A DNA stretch of 64,000 bases from Frigoribacterium sp. Leaf415 (GCF_001424645.1 NZ_LMQR01000001.1:2166149-2230148), one strand, 5' to 3'. Positions 26,985 through 36,286 are shown, counted from the first letter of the stretch. The notes: generated from the sequence alone by a model not told the origin. Made by a program: numbers and translations.

Positions 26985-27518
26985 ATGGCTTCAGTCGCGA
27001 TCCTCGTCAACGGTCTGCCCGGATCGGGCAAGACCACCCTCTCGGCCACGCTGGCCGGCGTGCTCGGGTGCCCGCTGCTCGCGAAGGACCCGATCACGGA
27101 GGCGCTGGTCGACCTGGCCGGGCCGATGATCGCCCCCGAGGCCCTCGGCGGCATCGCGATGGACACCGTCTGGGCGATGGCGGGCGAGGTCGAGGCGGGC
27201 GTGGTGGTCGACGCGTCGTGGCACCGGGAGCGCGACCTCGAGTCCGCCCGGGCCGGCGTCGAGCGCGCCGGGTCGCCGCGCACCGTCGAGGTATGGTGCG
27301 ACGTCGACCCCGACGTGGCCCTGCAGCGCGTGGTCGACCGGCTCGCGGCCGGCGGCCGGCACCCGGCGCATGGCACGGTCGAGTCGGCCCGGGCCGCCTG
27401 GCCGACCCGGGTGACCGGTGCCGAGCCCCTCGGGCTGTGGCCGGTCATCCGCGTCGACACGAGCGCGCCCGTCGACATGGACGACCTGGTCGTGCAGATC
27501 AGCTCCCGGTTCGTCTGA
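26985..27518 (+). CDS. AAA-type P-loop kinase-like protein
   Basis: A 177-residue P-loop protein. Walker A is LVNGLPGSGKTT at residues 6-17, and a GVVVDASWHRERDLE stretch resembles the acceptor and Walker B region of small-molecule kinases (gluconate, chloramphenicol or shikimate kinase-like). A VEVWCDVDPDVALQRVVDR segment corresponds to the lid. Substrate unknown. The ATG at 26985 has GAGGAT 6 nt before it, which could be a -10 box for a leaderless transcript. It stands alone between phoU and the convergent gpmA. Confidence 0.78.
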   Translation: MASVAILVNGLPGSGKTTLSATLAGVLGCPLLAKDPITEALVDLAGPMIAPEALGGIAMDTVWAMAGEVEAGVVVDASWHRERDLESARAGVERAGSPRTVEVWCDVDPDVALQRVVDRLAAGGRHPAHGTVESARAAWPTRVTGAEPLGLWPVIRVDTSAPVDMDDLVVQISSRFV

Positions 27519-27562
27519 CCGCCGCCCCGAACCCTGTCGTGCCGGGGGTGCCGGACGCCGAA

Positions 27563-27596
27563 GCGCCCCACGCCCCGAGAACGGGGCGCGGGGCGC
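27563..27596. terminator. Intrinsic terminator between the P-loop kinase and gpmA
   Basis: A 15-nt GC-only stem with one central mismatch (GCGCCCCACGCCCCG with CGGGGCGCGGGGCGC) around a 4-nt AGAA loop, between convergent genes. Confidence 0.75.
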
Positions 27597-27613
27597 GGGG
27601 ACTTCAGGAGGCG

Positions 27614-28357
27614 CTATTTCTTGCCCTGGTTCGCGACCGCTGCGGCACCGGCGGCGGCGGCCTCGGGGTCGAGGTAGCGGGCCGGGCCGGTCGGCACGAA
27701 ATCGTCGTCGAGCTCGTAGACGAGCGGGATGCCCGTGGGGATGTTCAGCTCGGCGATCTCGTCGTCGCCGATGCCGTCGAGGTGCTTGACCAGCGCACGC
27801 AGCGAGTTGCCGTGGGCGACGACGAGGGTGACGTCACCGGCGGCCAGGCTCTCGGTGATGTCGCTGTGCCAGTAGGGCAGCATGCGCTCGATGACGAGGG
27901 CGAGCGACTCGGTGCGCGGGGCGTCGATGCCGAGTTCGGCGTAACGCTTGTCGTGCGCCTGCGAGAACTCGCTGTCGTCGTCGAGCGGGGGCGGCGGCAC
28001 GTCGAACGAGCGACGCCAGGTCTGGAACTGCTCGGGGCCGTACTGCTCGAGCGTCTGCGCCTTGTCCTTGCCCTGGAGCGCGCCGTAGTGGCGCTCGTTG
28101 AGACGCCACGAGCGCTTGACGTCGATCCAGAGGCGGTCGGCCTCTTCGAGGGCGATGTCGGCGGTCTGGATCGCCCGGGTCAGGCGCGACGTGTAGAGGA
28201 TGTCGGGCAGCAGGTCGGCCTCGCGCAGCAGCTCGCCGGCACGCTTGGCCTCTCGGCGGCCCTGCTCGGTGAGCCGCACGTCGACCCATCCGGTGAAGAG
28301 GTTCTTCGCGTTCCATTCGCTGTTGCCGTGACGCAGGAGGATGAGGGTCGAAGTCAT
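27614..28357 (-). CDS. gpmA: 2,3-bisphosphoglycerate-dependent phosphoglycerate mutase
   Basis: A 247-residue histidine-phosphatase-superfamily enzyme with the phosphohistidine motif [10 protein letters not shown] (His10), followed by [15 protein letters not shown] and [14 protein letters not shown], specific to the glycolytic dPGM group, and [17 protein letters not shown] with the second catalytic His. It interconverts 3- and 2-phosphoglycerate. TACGCT is 6 nt before the ATG (28364-28369), suggesting leaderless transcription. Divergent from the methyltransferase gene. Confidence 0.96.
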   Translation of the reverse strand: MTSTLILLRHGNSEWNAKNLFTGWVDVRLTEQGRREAKRAGELLREADLLPDILYTSRLTRAIQTADIALEEADRLWIDVKRSWRLNERHYGALQGKDKAQTLEQYGPEQFQTWRRSFDVPPPPLDDDSEFSQAHDKRYAELGIDAPRTESLALVIERMLPYWHSDITESLAAGDVTLVVAHGNSLRALVKHLDGIGDDEIAELNIPTGIPLVYELDDDFVPTGPARYLDPEAAAAGAAAVANQGKK

Positions 28358-28398
28358 GCCGCCAGCGTATCGCGAGGGGCCGATGGCAGACTTGGCGC

Positions 28399-29175
28399 AT
28401 GCCCATCGGTTCCGTCACGCGCGGCACGACCGGCACCAACCGCCTGCGGCGCGTCGATCGCTGGATCGCCGCGCACCCGTCGTTCCGGCGGGCGGACGAC
28501 CCGCTCGTCGTCGACCTGGGGTACGGGGCGAGCGCGACGACTCCCCTCGAACTGCACCAGCGCCTCCTGAAGGTGCGCGACGACGTCGAGGTCGTGGGCA
28601 TCGAGATCGAGCCCGAGCGCGTCCGACTGGCGAGCCTGTCGGCGCGGCCCGGTGTGAGCTTCCGGCGGGGCGGCTTCGAGGTGCCGCTCGACGGCGACCG
28701 GCGACCGGCGGTCATCCGCGCGTTCAACGTGCTGCGCCAGTACGACGAGTCGCAGGTCGCGGACGCCTGGGCGCTCATGACGGCACGGCTGCAGCCCGGT
28801 GGCGTCCTCGTCGAGGGCACCTGCAACGAGGTGGGGCGCGTCGCGAGCTGGATCGACGTGACGCCCGCGGGGCCCACGACCTTCACGATCTCGCTGCGGC
28901 TCGCCGGGCTCGAGTTGCCCTCGATCGTGGCCGAACGGCTGCCCAAGGCGTTGATCCACCGCAACGTCCCGGGCGAGCGGGTGCACGACCTGCTCGTCGA
29001 CCTCGACCGGCAGTGGGCGGTGGCGGCCCCGCTCTCGGTCTACGGACCGGTCCAGCGGTGGCTCGCGACGGTGCAGGGGCTGCGCGACGCGGGCTGGCCG
29101 GTGCAGGGCGGGCGGTCACGGTGGCGGCTCGGCGAGCTGTCGCTGCCCTGGGCCGCGGTCGCCCCACGGGACTGA
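28399..29175 (+). CDS. Class I SAM-dependent methyltransferase-like protein
   Basis: A 258-residue Rossmann-type protein with a motif I variant [16 protein letters not shown], motif [13 protein letters not shown] and a later [14 protein letters not shown] strand resembling motif IV. It is conserved in actinobacteria but the substrate is unknown. A CAGACT box lies 6 nt before the ATG. The gene starts 41 bp from gpmA on the opposite strand. An AGCGCCTCCTG sequence inside (28558) is a near-match to the dispersed word. Confidence 0.75.
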   Translation: MPIGSVTRGTTGTNRLRRVDRWIAAHPSFRRADDPLVVDLGYGASATTPLELHQRLLKVRDDVEVVGIEIEPERVRLASLSARPGVSFRRGGFEVPLDGDRRPAVIRAFNVLRQYDESQVADAWALMTARLQPGGVLVEGTCNEVGRVASWIDVTPAGPTTFTISLRLAGLELPSIVAERLPKALIHRNVPGERVHDLLVDLDRQWAVAAPLSVYGPVQRWLATVQGLRDAGWPVQGGRSRWRLGELSLPWAAVAPRD

Positions 29176-29191
29176 CCCGGGCCGGGTCTTC

Positions 29192-30307
29192 TCAGACGCG
29201 GGCGAGTCGGGCGCGGGCCTCGTCGTGGTCCAGTCCGGTGGCCATCAGGAGGTCGACGAGCAGCGGGCGCAACATGAGCACGACCATCGCCTCGGTCACG
29301 GGCGCGCCGGGCAGCACGACGGCCGGGTCGAGTCGACGGGCGACGGCCGACAGGGCCTCGCGGGCGACGGGCCGCTGCTCGACATCGTGCACCGACCGGC
29401 CGAGCACGGCGACCGCACGCGAGGTCGACTCGAGCAGGTCGGCCAGAGCCGACCGGTCGACGCCGTCGCCGAGCTGCGTGTCGAGCCGCCGGGCGACCAC
29501 CCGCAGGTTGCGCACGGCGAGGTCGACGTAGCGCCGCACGGTCGCCTGCTGCCGCAGGTCGGGCAGCCTCGACCGCAGGAACGGCGACAGCCGGGCGATG
29601 GACTCGGCCGACTCGAGGGTGGACGACCAGTCGTCGAGCACCGGCTGCGTCGACCGCAGCCGCTCGAGGGCGTCGTCGGCCCGTGGGGCGTCGTCGGTGC
29701 GGAGGGCACCGACGAGCGCCGCGAAGGCCCGGTCGACCTCGTCGAACAGGTGCCGGGCGTCGTGGCGGGCCAGGCCGACCGGGTCACGGGGCACGATGGC
29801 CGTGACGAGCAACGCCACCGCTCCCCCGACGGCGCCGTCGATGCTGCGGACGAACGCCCCGCCGTCGGGGTCGGGCAGCAGCATGACGAGCATCGACTGG
29901 GTCGCGGCAGCCGCGGCGAAGGCGCTGCTCGACGAGAAGAACCGGGCGACCAGCAGCGTCACGAACAGCACGAGGGCGATCTGCCACAGCCCCTTGCCCA
30001 CCACCATCAGCAGCACCTCGCTGAGCGCGATGCCGATCAGCACGCCGACGGCGTTCTCGAGCACCCGTCGCGGGCGGGCGTCGCGGGCCAGGCCGAGGGA
30101 CGAGATCGTGATGGTCACGGCCAGCAGGGGGATCGCGTGCCCGAGTCCGTAGTGCGTGATGGCGTAGGCCCCGGCCACGGCGAGCACGATCTGGACGATC
30201 GCCGGGCCGGACGCGATCGTGCGCGCCGTCGCGTCGCGCACGTCGAAGGACGAGGAGGCGCGGTGCCAGCCGCGTCGCAGCCCGCCGCCGCGCGTCGGCC
30301 CGGTCAC
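29192..30307 (-). CDS. FUSC-family membrane protein (aromatic-acid-exporter-like)
   Basis: A 371-residue protein. The first 160 residues contain about six short membrane helices (ITHYGLGHAIPLLAVTITISSLGLARDARPRRVLENAVGVLIG), the pattern of the FUSC/ArAE half-repeat. The remainder is a soluble helical domain. Relatives export aromatic acids or affect envelope integrity. The GTG start follows the ygfZ-like gene by 33 bp on the same strand, so it is probably the last gene of a four-gene operon. Confidence 0.82.
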   Translation of the reverse strand: MTGPTRGGGLRRGWHRASSSFDVRDATARTIASGPAIVQIVLAVAGAYAITHYGLGHAIPLLAVTITISSLGLARDARPRRVLENAVGVLIGIALSEVLLMVVGKGLWQIALVLFVTLLVARFFSSSSAFAAAAATQSMLVMLLPDPDGGAFVRSIDGAVGGAVALLVTAIVPRDPVGLARHDARHLFDEVDRAFAALVGALRTDDAPRADDALERLRSTQPVLDDWSSTLESAESIARLSPFLRSRLPDLRQQATVRRYVDLAVRNLRVVARRLDTQLGDGVDRSALADLLESTSRAVAVLGRSVHDVEQRPVAREALSAVARRLDPAVVLPGAPVTEAMVVLMLRPLLVDLLMATGLDHDEARARLARV

Positions 30308-30340
30308 GACCGGGCCCGGGTGAACTGCCTCACCGGGCCG

Positions 30341-31576
30341 TCAGCGGCGGACGGCGCCGAGGCGCGGCAGCCGGGGAACACCCGCGGCGGCACCGGCCGA
30401 AGCGGGCACGACGATCTCTTGTGCGGCCGCGATCACCAGGCCGTCGACGACGACGGCCAGCGGGGCGGACTCGTCGATGCCGCGCTTGACGAGCGCGAGG
30501 GCGACCGGACCGAGCTCGTGGTGCAAGGCGACGCTCGTGACGTGACCGACCGACCTGGGTGCGGTCGCCTCGGGGACGGGCACCGCGCCTCCTGCGGCGT
30601 CGGCCTCGTCGGGGGCGCTGCCCGCGACCGGGGCCAGCACGACCTCGGCACCTCGCTGGGGCAGCACGCCGTCGCTGCCGTCCAGGTGGAGCATGACGAG
30701 CCGCCGCGGCGGGTGGCCGATGTTGTGCACCTTGGCGACGGTCTCTTGGCCGCGATAGCACCCCTTGGTGAGGTGCACCGCGCTGCGCATCCAGTCGAGC
30801 TCGTGCGGGATGGTGCGCTCGTCGACCTCGGTCGAGAGGCGAGGACGCCACGCCTCGATGCGCAGGGCCTCGAGGGCGAGGGTGCCCGCCACGGCGAGCC
30901 GCTCGGCCGGGAAGGCCGCGAGCGCGTCGAGGTCGGAGCGTCGGACGAGACTCTCGCGGTAGGTCCAGTCGTGCCCCGGGTGACGGTCGGAGTCGGCGTA
31001 GCTGTGGCCGCCGGCGGTCACCTCGTGCCAGGGGTCGACCCAGACGAGCGCCGTGTCGTGCGACGTCAGGACCGGGACGAGCGGATCGGCGCCGTCGCCA
31101 CCGCCGCGCAGGTCGTGCATCGAGCCGATCGTCGCGACGTCGCCCGTGCGGTCGGCGACCTCGACGCGCAGCATGAAGCGCATCCGGTCGAGCCAGGTGC
31201 CGAGGGGGTCGACCTCGGAGCGGTCGACGAGCAACCAGGTGGTCTCACCGTCGTCGAGGACGCGGGCGGCGTGCTCGAGGCGACCGTTGGCGTCGAGCAA
31301 CAGGGTCTCGGTCGAGACTCCCGGCGCGAGACCGACGAGGGCCTGGCTCGTCAGCGAGTTGAGCCAGCTGAGCCGGTCGGGCCCCGTCACGGTCAGCACG
31401 CCGCGGTCGGACAGGTCGACGACCGCCGCGCCCCGGGCGAGCAGGCGCTGTTCGCCGAGCGGGTTGCCGTAGTGCGCCGCCACGCCCGAACCGTCGTCGA
31501 CGAAGCCGTCACGCGACGAGAAGGGCGAGACCACGGGGCCCGTGGTCTCGAGGCTCGGGTCGCCGGCGTCAGTCAA
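30341..31576 (-). CDS. ygfZ: YgfZ/GcvT-type folate-binding protein
   Basis: About 411 residues, with a GcvT-like tetrahydrofolate-binding fold. The YgfZ signature K-G-C-Y-x-G-Q-E appears as LTKGCYRGQETVAKVHNIG near residue 270, containing the family's functional Cys. These proteins help assemble or repair Fe-S clusters, for example in MiaB-type enzymes. The start is uncertain: a TTG at 31576 overlaps the upstream nitrobindin-like gene by 8 bp, and a GTG at 31534 would also work. An AGGAGGCGCGG word (30584) falls in the variable C-terminal region. Confidence 0.9.
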   Translation of the reverse strand: MTDAGDPSLETTGPVVSPFSSRDGFVDDGSGVAAHYGNPLGEQRLLARGAAVVDLSDRGVLTVTGPDRLSWLNSLTSQALVGLAPGVSTETLLLDANGRLEHAARVLDDGETTWLLVDRSEVDPLGTWLDRMRFMLRVEVADRTGDVATIGSMHDLRGGGDGADPLVPVLTSHDTALVWVDPWHEVTAGGHSYADSDRHPGHDWTYRESLVRRSDLDALAAFPAERLAVAGTLALEALRIEAWRPRLSTEVDERTIPHELDWMRSAVHLTKGCYRGQETVAKVHNIGHPPRRLVMLHLDGSDGVLPQRGAEVVLAPVAGSAPDEADAAGGAVPVPEATAPRSVGHVTSVALHHELGPVALALVKRGIDESAPLAVVVDGLVIAAAQEIVVPASAGAAAGVPRLPRLGAVRR

Positions 31577-32192
31577 CGCGCGCCAGCTGCCCGGATGCGT
31601 GCGAACGCAGCTCTTGGCCGAGGGCCGCGATGTCCCACGCCCAGAAGAGCTTGCCCTCGACGAGGCCGTACATGCGGGTGGCGGCCGAGTACTCTTTCGC
31701 GTTGCTCGACCGGACGACCGCGTCGGTGGCGAGGTCGATGCGCGGGCCCTTGACCCGACCGAGGTAGAGCTCGTTGACGCCGGTCGGGTGGGCGATCTGC
31801 ACCTCGAGGCCGAAGCCGTCGTCGGGCGTGCGCAGGATCTCGACCGCGCGGGCCGAGCTGAAGGGCTGGACGCCGACGCCGGGCAACATGCCCGGGCCGC
31901 GGTCACCCGGCTCGGCCGGACGTTCGAGCCGCCAGTAGCCGGTCTCGCTCGTCAGAGGCGTGTGCTCGTCGTCGAGCAGCCAGGTGAACGAGCTGTAGTT
32001 GAGGAAGGGCAGGCCGTCATGGCTGAAGCTGATGCGCTGACCGAACTCGTGGGTGCGACGTTCGGTGCCCGGTTCGGAGTCGGGGTCGCCCTCGCCGATC
32101 TTGTAGTCGACGACGCCGGTGCCCTGCCAGACGCCGATCAGCCACGAGAGGGGGACGAGCTCGGACGGCAGGTCGGTGGGGATGTCGATCAT
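31569..32192 (-). CDS. Nitrobindin-like FABP-family heme protein
   Basis: A 207-residue ten-stranded beta-barrel protein. The lipocalin/FABP-type signature GxWxGxG is seen as LIGVWQGTGVVDY. A TPLTSETGYWRLERP segment and an EVQIAHPTGVNELYLGRV segment are typical of actinobacterial nitrobindin homologues (UPF0678). Family members bind ferric heme and can isomerise peroxynitrite to nitrate. The start ATG lies 7 bp after the 38-aa membrane gene, and the end overlaps ygfZ. Linkage to a Fe-S maintenance gene fits a nitrosative-stress role, by inference. Confidence 0.9.
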   Translation of the reverse strand: MIDIPTDLPSELVPLSWLIGVWQGTGVVDYKIGEGDPDSEPGTERRTHEFGQRISFSHDGLPFLNYSSFTWLLDDEHTPLTSETGYWRLERPAEPGDRGPGMLPGVGVQPFSSARAVEILRTPDDGFGLEVQIAHPTGVNELYLGRVKGPRIDLATDAVVRSSNAKEYSAATRMYGLVEGKLFWAWDIAALGQELRSHASGQLARVD

Positions 32193-32199
32193 GGAGCGG

Positions 32200-32316
32200 T
32201 CAGCGCTGACCCTTGAACAACTTGAGCAGGACGACGACCGAGACGAAGCCGATGGCGAGGGTGGCGAGGCCGAGGAGCCCGATGTAGAACACCTCGAGTG
32301 CGAGCAGGGAATCCAT
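32200..32316 (-). CDS. 38-residue single-span membrane protein
   Basis: A very short reading frame, MDSLLALEVFYIGLLGLA then TLAIGFVSVVVLLKLFKGQR, consisting almost wholly of one transmembrane helix with a basic cytoplasmic end (KLFKGQR). It lies 7 bp upstream of the nitrobindin-like gene on the same strand and uses the codon pattern of its neighbours, so it is probably the first gene of the operon. Function unknown; tiny membrane proteins of this kind often modulate a partner transporter or respiratory enzyme. Confidence 0.65.
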   Translation of the reverse strand: MDSLLALEVFYIGLLGLATLAIGFVSVVVLLKLFKGQR

Positions 32317-32394
32317 GTCGTCGAGCCTACCCGGCGACCACCGACGTGCCCAGTCCTTCGGGGCGACCGTTCAGACGAGCCGAGCGGCGGGCGG

Positions 32395-32685
32395 TCAGGC
32401 GAGCGCGAAGACGCCCGTCACGACGGCCAGGATCACCAGGCTGCCACAGGTGCTGAGCATCGTGCGCGAGACCAGGCCGTCCTTCTGGCTCGTGGCGAGC
32501 TGCAGCACGAAGGTGAGCACGATGGCCCCGCCGAGGGCGAGGACGACGTGGTCCCAGTATTCGGAGGCGGGCGACCGCAGGCCGATCAGCACGGCCACGA
32601 CGAGGGTGGCGGCCCAGACCGGGACGACCGTGATCGGCTTGAGCCGTGCCGTCGTCGCGTCGACGTCTCGTTCGCCTGCCTGCAC
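32395..32685 (-). CDS. Small integral membrane protein, hypothetical
   Basis: A protein of about 96 residues with a charged N-terminus and three predicted membrane helices ([53 protein letters not shown]). No family is recognised. The frame stays open upstream to an ATG at 32760. However, GAGGGA is correctly spaced before the GTG at 32685, and the region around 32733 looks like promoter, so the shorter form is preferred. It is divergent from glnR. Confidence 0.65.
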   Translation of the reverse strand: MQAGERDVDATTARLKPITVVPVWAATLVVAVLIGLRSPASEYWDHVVLALGGAIVLTFVLQLATSQKDGLVSRTMLSTCGSLVILAVVTGVFALA

Positions 32686-32798
32686 CGTTCGTCCCTCGTT
32701 CGTGTCCGCCGTTCTGCCGACCTGCCCTAGCATCGGATGGTCGGAGTGGCGGAGTCTCATGTTTTAGACTGCTCGACAGTACATTCACTGGAGGTCGT

Positions 32799-33479
32799 GT
32801 GGCGCAGCTCTTGGTACTGACGTCTGCGGGCGGCCCCGACGTCCTGCCGTCGCTCGCTCTGCTCAGCCACCGTACCCGGCAGATCCCGGCCGAACCCGCG
32901 CAACTGGTGAACGCGCCCTCGAGCGACCTGATCTTCGTCGACGCGCGCGCCGACCTCGCCAGCGCCAAGTCGCTGTGCAAGATCCTGCGCACCACCGGCG
33001 TCACGGTGCCGCTCGTCCTGGTGCTCACCGAGGGCGGGCTGACCGCCGTCAACAGCGAGTGGGGCGTCGACGACGTCATCCTCGAGACCGCCGGTCCCGC
33101 CGAGATCGACGCCCGCATCCGCCTGGTCACGGGTCGTCTCGCGCAGTCGCAGAACGGCTCGAAGATCCACGCCTCGGGTGTCGTCATCGACGAGGCCAGC
33201 TACTCGGCCAAGGTGCACGGCCGACCCCTCGACCTCACCTTCAAGGAGTTCGAGCTGCTGCGCTTCTTCGCCACGCATCCGTCCCGCGTCTTCACCCGCG
33301 AGCAACTGCTCAGCGAGGTCTGGGGCTACGACTACTTCGGCGGCACGCGCACGGTCGACGTGCACGTCCGGCGCCTCCGGGCCAAGCTCGGCGACCTCGA
33401 GTCGCTGATCGGCACCGTGCGCAACGTGGGCTACCGGTTCAACGTCTACGACGACGACGCCCAGGCGGTCGTCTCGTGA
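32799..33479 (+). CDS. glnR: GlnR-type orphan OmpR-family response regulator
   Basis: A 226-residue regulator with a receiver-like N-terminal domain ([20 protein letters not shown]) and a winged-helix C-terminus ([22 protein letters not shown] then [13 protein letters not shown] and [15 protein letters not shown]). The N-terminal pattern [14 protein letters not shown] and the [19 protein letters not shown] stretch are characteristic of actinobacterial GlnR, the global nitrogen regulator. That group works as a dimer without a partner kinase, and none is adjacent here. The GTG at 32799 has GGAGGT upstream; TAGACT at 32765 is a good -10 candidate. Confidence 0.9.
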   Translation: MAQLLVLTSAGGPDVLPSLALLSHRTRQIPAEPAQLVNAPSSDLIFVDARADLASAKSLCKILRTTGVTVPLVLVLTEGGLTAVNSEWGVDDVILETAGPAEIDARIRLVTGRLAQSQNGSKIHASGVVIDEASYSAKVHGRPLDLTFKEFELLRFFATHPSRVFTREQLLSEVWGYDYFGGTRTVDVHVRRLRAKLGDLESLIGTVRNVGYRFNVYDDDAQAVVS

Positions 33480-33489
33480 GCACGGTGTC

Positions 33490-34323
33490 GTGGTGACGGG
33501 CGCTCTCGACGCGACCCGCGCCTCCTTCGTGCCCACGCTCGCCCGCGCGGCCACCGAGGCCGACGGCAGCCCGCCGTTCTCCGACCAGACGCTGGTCGAC
33601 GTCCGGTCGGGCGCGGCGACCGTGGTCGGCGATCCGCATGCCGCGGCGGTGCTGCGCGACGGCGAGGCCGAACTGGTCGTGCACCCCGACGACCGCCGAC
33701 AGGGTCGCGGCGCCGAGCTGCTGCAGCGACTCGTCGACGAGACCGAGGGTCCGCTGCTGCTCTGGGCCCACGGCGACCACCCGGGCTCGCGCGTGCTCGC
33801 CGCGCGCTTCGGCCTCGCCGAGACGCGGCGCCTGTTGCAACAGCGTGCCGACGTCCCCACCGAGCCCCGCACACCCCGCCTGCGTGACGGCGACCGGGTC
33901 GCCTCGTTCCGACCGGGCGTCGACGATCGGGCCTGGCTCGACCTCAACGCCCGGGCGTTCGCCGACCACCCCGAGCAGGGCTCGCTCGTCCAGTCCGACC
34001 TCGACGCCCGGCAGGCCGAGCCGTGGTTCGACGCCGGCGACTTCGTCCTGCTCTGGCGCAATGACGAACTGCTCGCCTTCTGCTGGCTGAAGCTCGACGA
34101 GGGTCAGCCCGGAGAGTTCTACGCGGTCGGCGTCTCGCCCGACCACCAGGGCGAAGGGCTCGGAGGCGCGGTGGTCGACGCCGGGTTCGCCCGCCTCACC
34201 GAGCGCGGGGCCGGCACCGCGGCGCTGTACGTCGAAGGTGACAACACCGCCGCCCTCCGGCTCTACGCGGCTCGCGGGTTCACGGACCACGCGGTCGACG
34301 TGCAGTACACGCTCACGCGCTGA
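33490..34323 (+). CDS. mshD: Mycothiol synthase MshD
   Basis: A 277-residue tandem GNAT acetyltransferase. The N-terminal GNAT copy includes VVHPDDRRQGRGAELLQRL and the C-terminal copy AVGVSPDHQGEGLGGAVVDA, both acetyl-CoA-binding signatures. MshD acetylates Cys-GlcN-Ins in the last step of mycothiol synthesis, which marks the organism as an actinobacterium. Tandem GTG codons at 33490 and 33493 are both possible starts, 10 bp after glnR, so the two genes are probably co-transcribed. An AGGAGGCGCGG word (33517) encodes the poorly conserved TRASF near the N-terminus. Confidence 0.93.
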   Translation: MVTGALDATRASFVPTLARAATEADGSPPFSDQTLVDVRSGAATVVGDPHAAAVLRDGEAELVVHPDDRRQGRGAELLQRLVDETEGPLLLWAHGDHPGSRVLAARFGLAETRRLLQQRADVPTEPRTPRLRDGDRVASFRPGVDDRAWLDLNARAFADHPEQGSLVQSDLDARQAEPWFDAGDFVLLWRNDELLAFCWLKLDEGQPGEFYAVGVSPDHQGEGLGGAVVDAGFARLTERGAGTAALYVEGDNTAALRLYAARGFTDHAVDVQYTLTR

Positions 34324-34420
34324 GCGCCGCCCTCTGACGCCCCGTTCTCGATCGGGGGGTGCGCGCCGATCCGGTCCACCGATATGCTGCGGGTCGGATG
34401 ACAGCGATCGAGGGGGCATC

Positions 34421-35908
34421 ATGACCGATCAGACCAGACCGAGCGGCGACGACCAGGGGCACGACGGGCCGCCGACCGAGGGGCAGCAGCACGAAGGGCA
34501 GCAGCACGAGGGGCAGCAGCCTCAGGGGCAGCACCCTCAGGGACAGGGGCCCGAGCAGGGGCACGAGCCGCCGGCAGCGCCTGCCGCGTTCCCGTACCAG
34601 GGCCTGCCGTACGGGCAGCAGCCCGAGGGGCAGGCGCAGCAGCCGTCCGGCTACGGGCACCAGCTCTACGGTTCGGCGCCGCAACCGGGCGACCACGGAC
34701 AGCCGCAGGGTGCGTACGAGCAATCGCCCGGCGCGTACGGACAGCCGCAGGCGGCATACGAGCAACCGCACGGCGCCTCCGGGCACCCGCAGGAGGCGCC
34801 CGGGCAGGATGCCTACGGCCGACCGACCCAGCAGTTCGCGTACGCGCAGGCTCCGACTCCCCCGGCACCGAGGACGCCCGAGCAGGCCGCGCGACGTCGG
34901 CGACTGCTGATCGGCCTCATCGGTGGAGCAGCCCTGCTGCTCGTGCTGGTCGTGGCGGGTGCCGTGACGTTCGCCACGATGAGCGCCTCCCACCGGCCCG
35001 AGGCGACCGTCCGCGACTACCTCGGCGCGGTCCAGGCCGGAGAGGTCGAACGTGCCCTGGCCCTCGACGGCACCGAGGTCGCCGACAGCGACGTCCTGCT
35101 GACCGACGACGCCTACGCCGCGGCCGACGACCAGGTCGACGGATTCCAGCTGGGCGCCGTCTCGACCGACGGAGACGACGCGCAGGTCGAGGCCGTCGTG
35201 CACCGCGCCGACGGGTCGACCCACGCGCAGGACTTCACGCTCGTGCGCGACGGGCGCGATCTGCTGTTCTTCGACCGCTGGGCACTCCAGCCGGTCGACC
35301 TCGGCACGGTCTCGGTGCAGGTCGCCGGCCCGGCGTCGGCCGAGATCGCCGTCGACGGCACGCCCGTCACACGGGGGTCCGACGGCTCGGTGAGCCTCAA
35401 GGCCTTCCCCGGCAGCTACGAGGTCGCCCTCGCCGCCGAGAACGAGTCGTACTCCGCCACCGCCGCCACGGCCGTGGTCGAGGGTGCCGACGTCGCCGCC
35501 CAGCCGACCCTGCTCACCACCACCCTCACGCCGGCGGGCACGACGACGGCGACCGCAGCCGTCGACGCCTGGGTCGCGGGCTGCATCGCTTCGACCGATC
35601 TGCGTCCGGAGGGCTGCAGCTTCGGCCTGTACGACACGGAGTCGGGCCGGTACACGTTGTCCGGGCAGAAGTGGACCCTCGAGTCCGCGCCGCAGTTCAC
35701 CGTCGGCGACTGGCAGGACGGCGGCTGGACGGTCAGCACGACGACACCGGGCTCGGCCTCCTTCACCGCCCAAGGGGTCGACGCTGCGGGCAACAGCGGC
35801 ATCTACGGCTCGCTCGCACCGGTGCCGGTGCGGGTGGGCGGCCTGATCAGCGACGTGACCGCCGAGGGTGCCACGTTCACGTCGAGCGTCGCCACGCCGC
35901 TCACCTGA
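34421..35908 (+). CDS. Membrane protein with Gln/Gly/Pro-rich N-terminal repeats, unknown function
   Basis: A 495-residue protein. Residues 1-150 are low-complexity: short units such as EGQQH, PQGQ and GAYEQP/GAYGQP. A basic patch (ARRRR) precedes one transmembrane helix (about residues 162-184). The extracytoplasmic part is beta-rich, with an N-terminal NTF2- or DUF4878-like segment (EATVRDYLGAVQAGEVERALAL) and two cysteines (GCIAS and GCSFGL) that could form a disulfide. No homologous function is recognised. It follows mshD by about 100 bp but has its own spacer and may be independent. Confidence 0.8.
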   Translation: MTDQTRPSGDDQGHDGPPTEGQQHEGQQHEGQQPQGQHPQGQGPEQGHEPPAAPAAFPYQGLPYGQQPEGQAQQPSGYGHQLYGSAPQPGDHGQPQGAYEQSPGAYGQPQAAYEQPHGASGHPQEAPGQDAYGRPTQQFAYAQAPTPPAPRTPEQAARRRRLLIGLIGGAALLLVLVVAGAVTFATMSASHRPEATVRDYLGAVQAGEVERALALDGTEVADSDVLLTDDAYAAADDQVDGFQLGAVSTDGDDAQVEAVVHRADGSTHAQDFTLVRDGRDLLFFDRWALQPVDLGTVSVQVAGPASAEIAVDGTPVTRGSDGSVSLKAFPGSYEVALAAENESYSATAATAVVEGADVAAQPTLLTTTLTPAGTTTATAAVDAWVAGCIASTDLRPEGCSFGLYDTESGRYTLSGQKWTLESAPQFTVGDWQDGGWTVSTTTPGSASFTAQGVDAAGNSGIYGSLAPVPVRVGGLISDVTAEGATFTSSVATPLT

Positions 35909-36050
35909 TCCGAGGGGTACAACCGGGGTACACGATCGGCTCGGTGGGCCTTACTCCAGGGGGCCGAGCCGACCTGCCATCGCGCTCACAGCACCGGGGA
36001 GTGGATTGAGGCACCGCGCACGGCACGCATCCCATCGTCAGGAGAACACC

Positions 36051-36269
36051 ATGAACCCCGTCAAGTTCCTTTCCGATCTCGGCCTCCAGAGCAAGCACGC
36101 CTACTGGGGAGGCTTCGCCTCCATCGTCATCGCCCTCGTGGCCTGGATCGCCTCGCAGGGCAAGGACTCGTCCGACAAGGCGCAGTCCGACCGCTGGGGC
36201 ATCTTCATCGGCCACTGGGCGCCGACCTTCTTCGCCCTGGGCCTCGCCCTGAAGAACGAAGAGAAGTAG
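36051..36269 (+). CDS. 72-residue small membrane protein, hypothetical
   Basis: A protein with one clear membrane helix (GGFASIVIALVAWIA) and a second weaker one near the C-terminus (WAPTFFALGLAL), separated by a charged loop. It has a strong ribosome binding site (AGGAGAACACC) and is followed at once by a terminator, so it is a convincing short gene. No family is recognised. Confidence 0.8.
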   Translation: MNPVKFLSDLGLQSKHAYWGGFASIVIALVAWIASQGKDSSDKAQSDRWGIFIGHWAPTFFALGLALKNEEK

Positions 36270-36286
36270 GCACGACCCCACCAGCA

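Noticed and set aside
34792..34802. Additional copies of the dispersed word (CAGGAGGCGCCC, and CAGGAGGCGCTA at 27606)
   Set aside because: They break the core at the last bases, so they were left out of the count.
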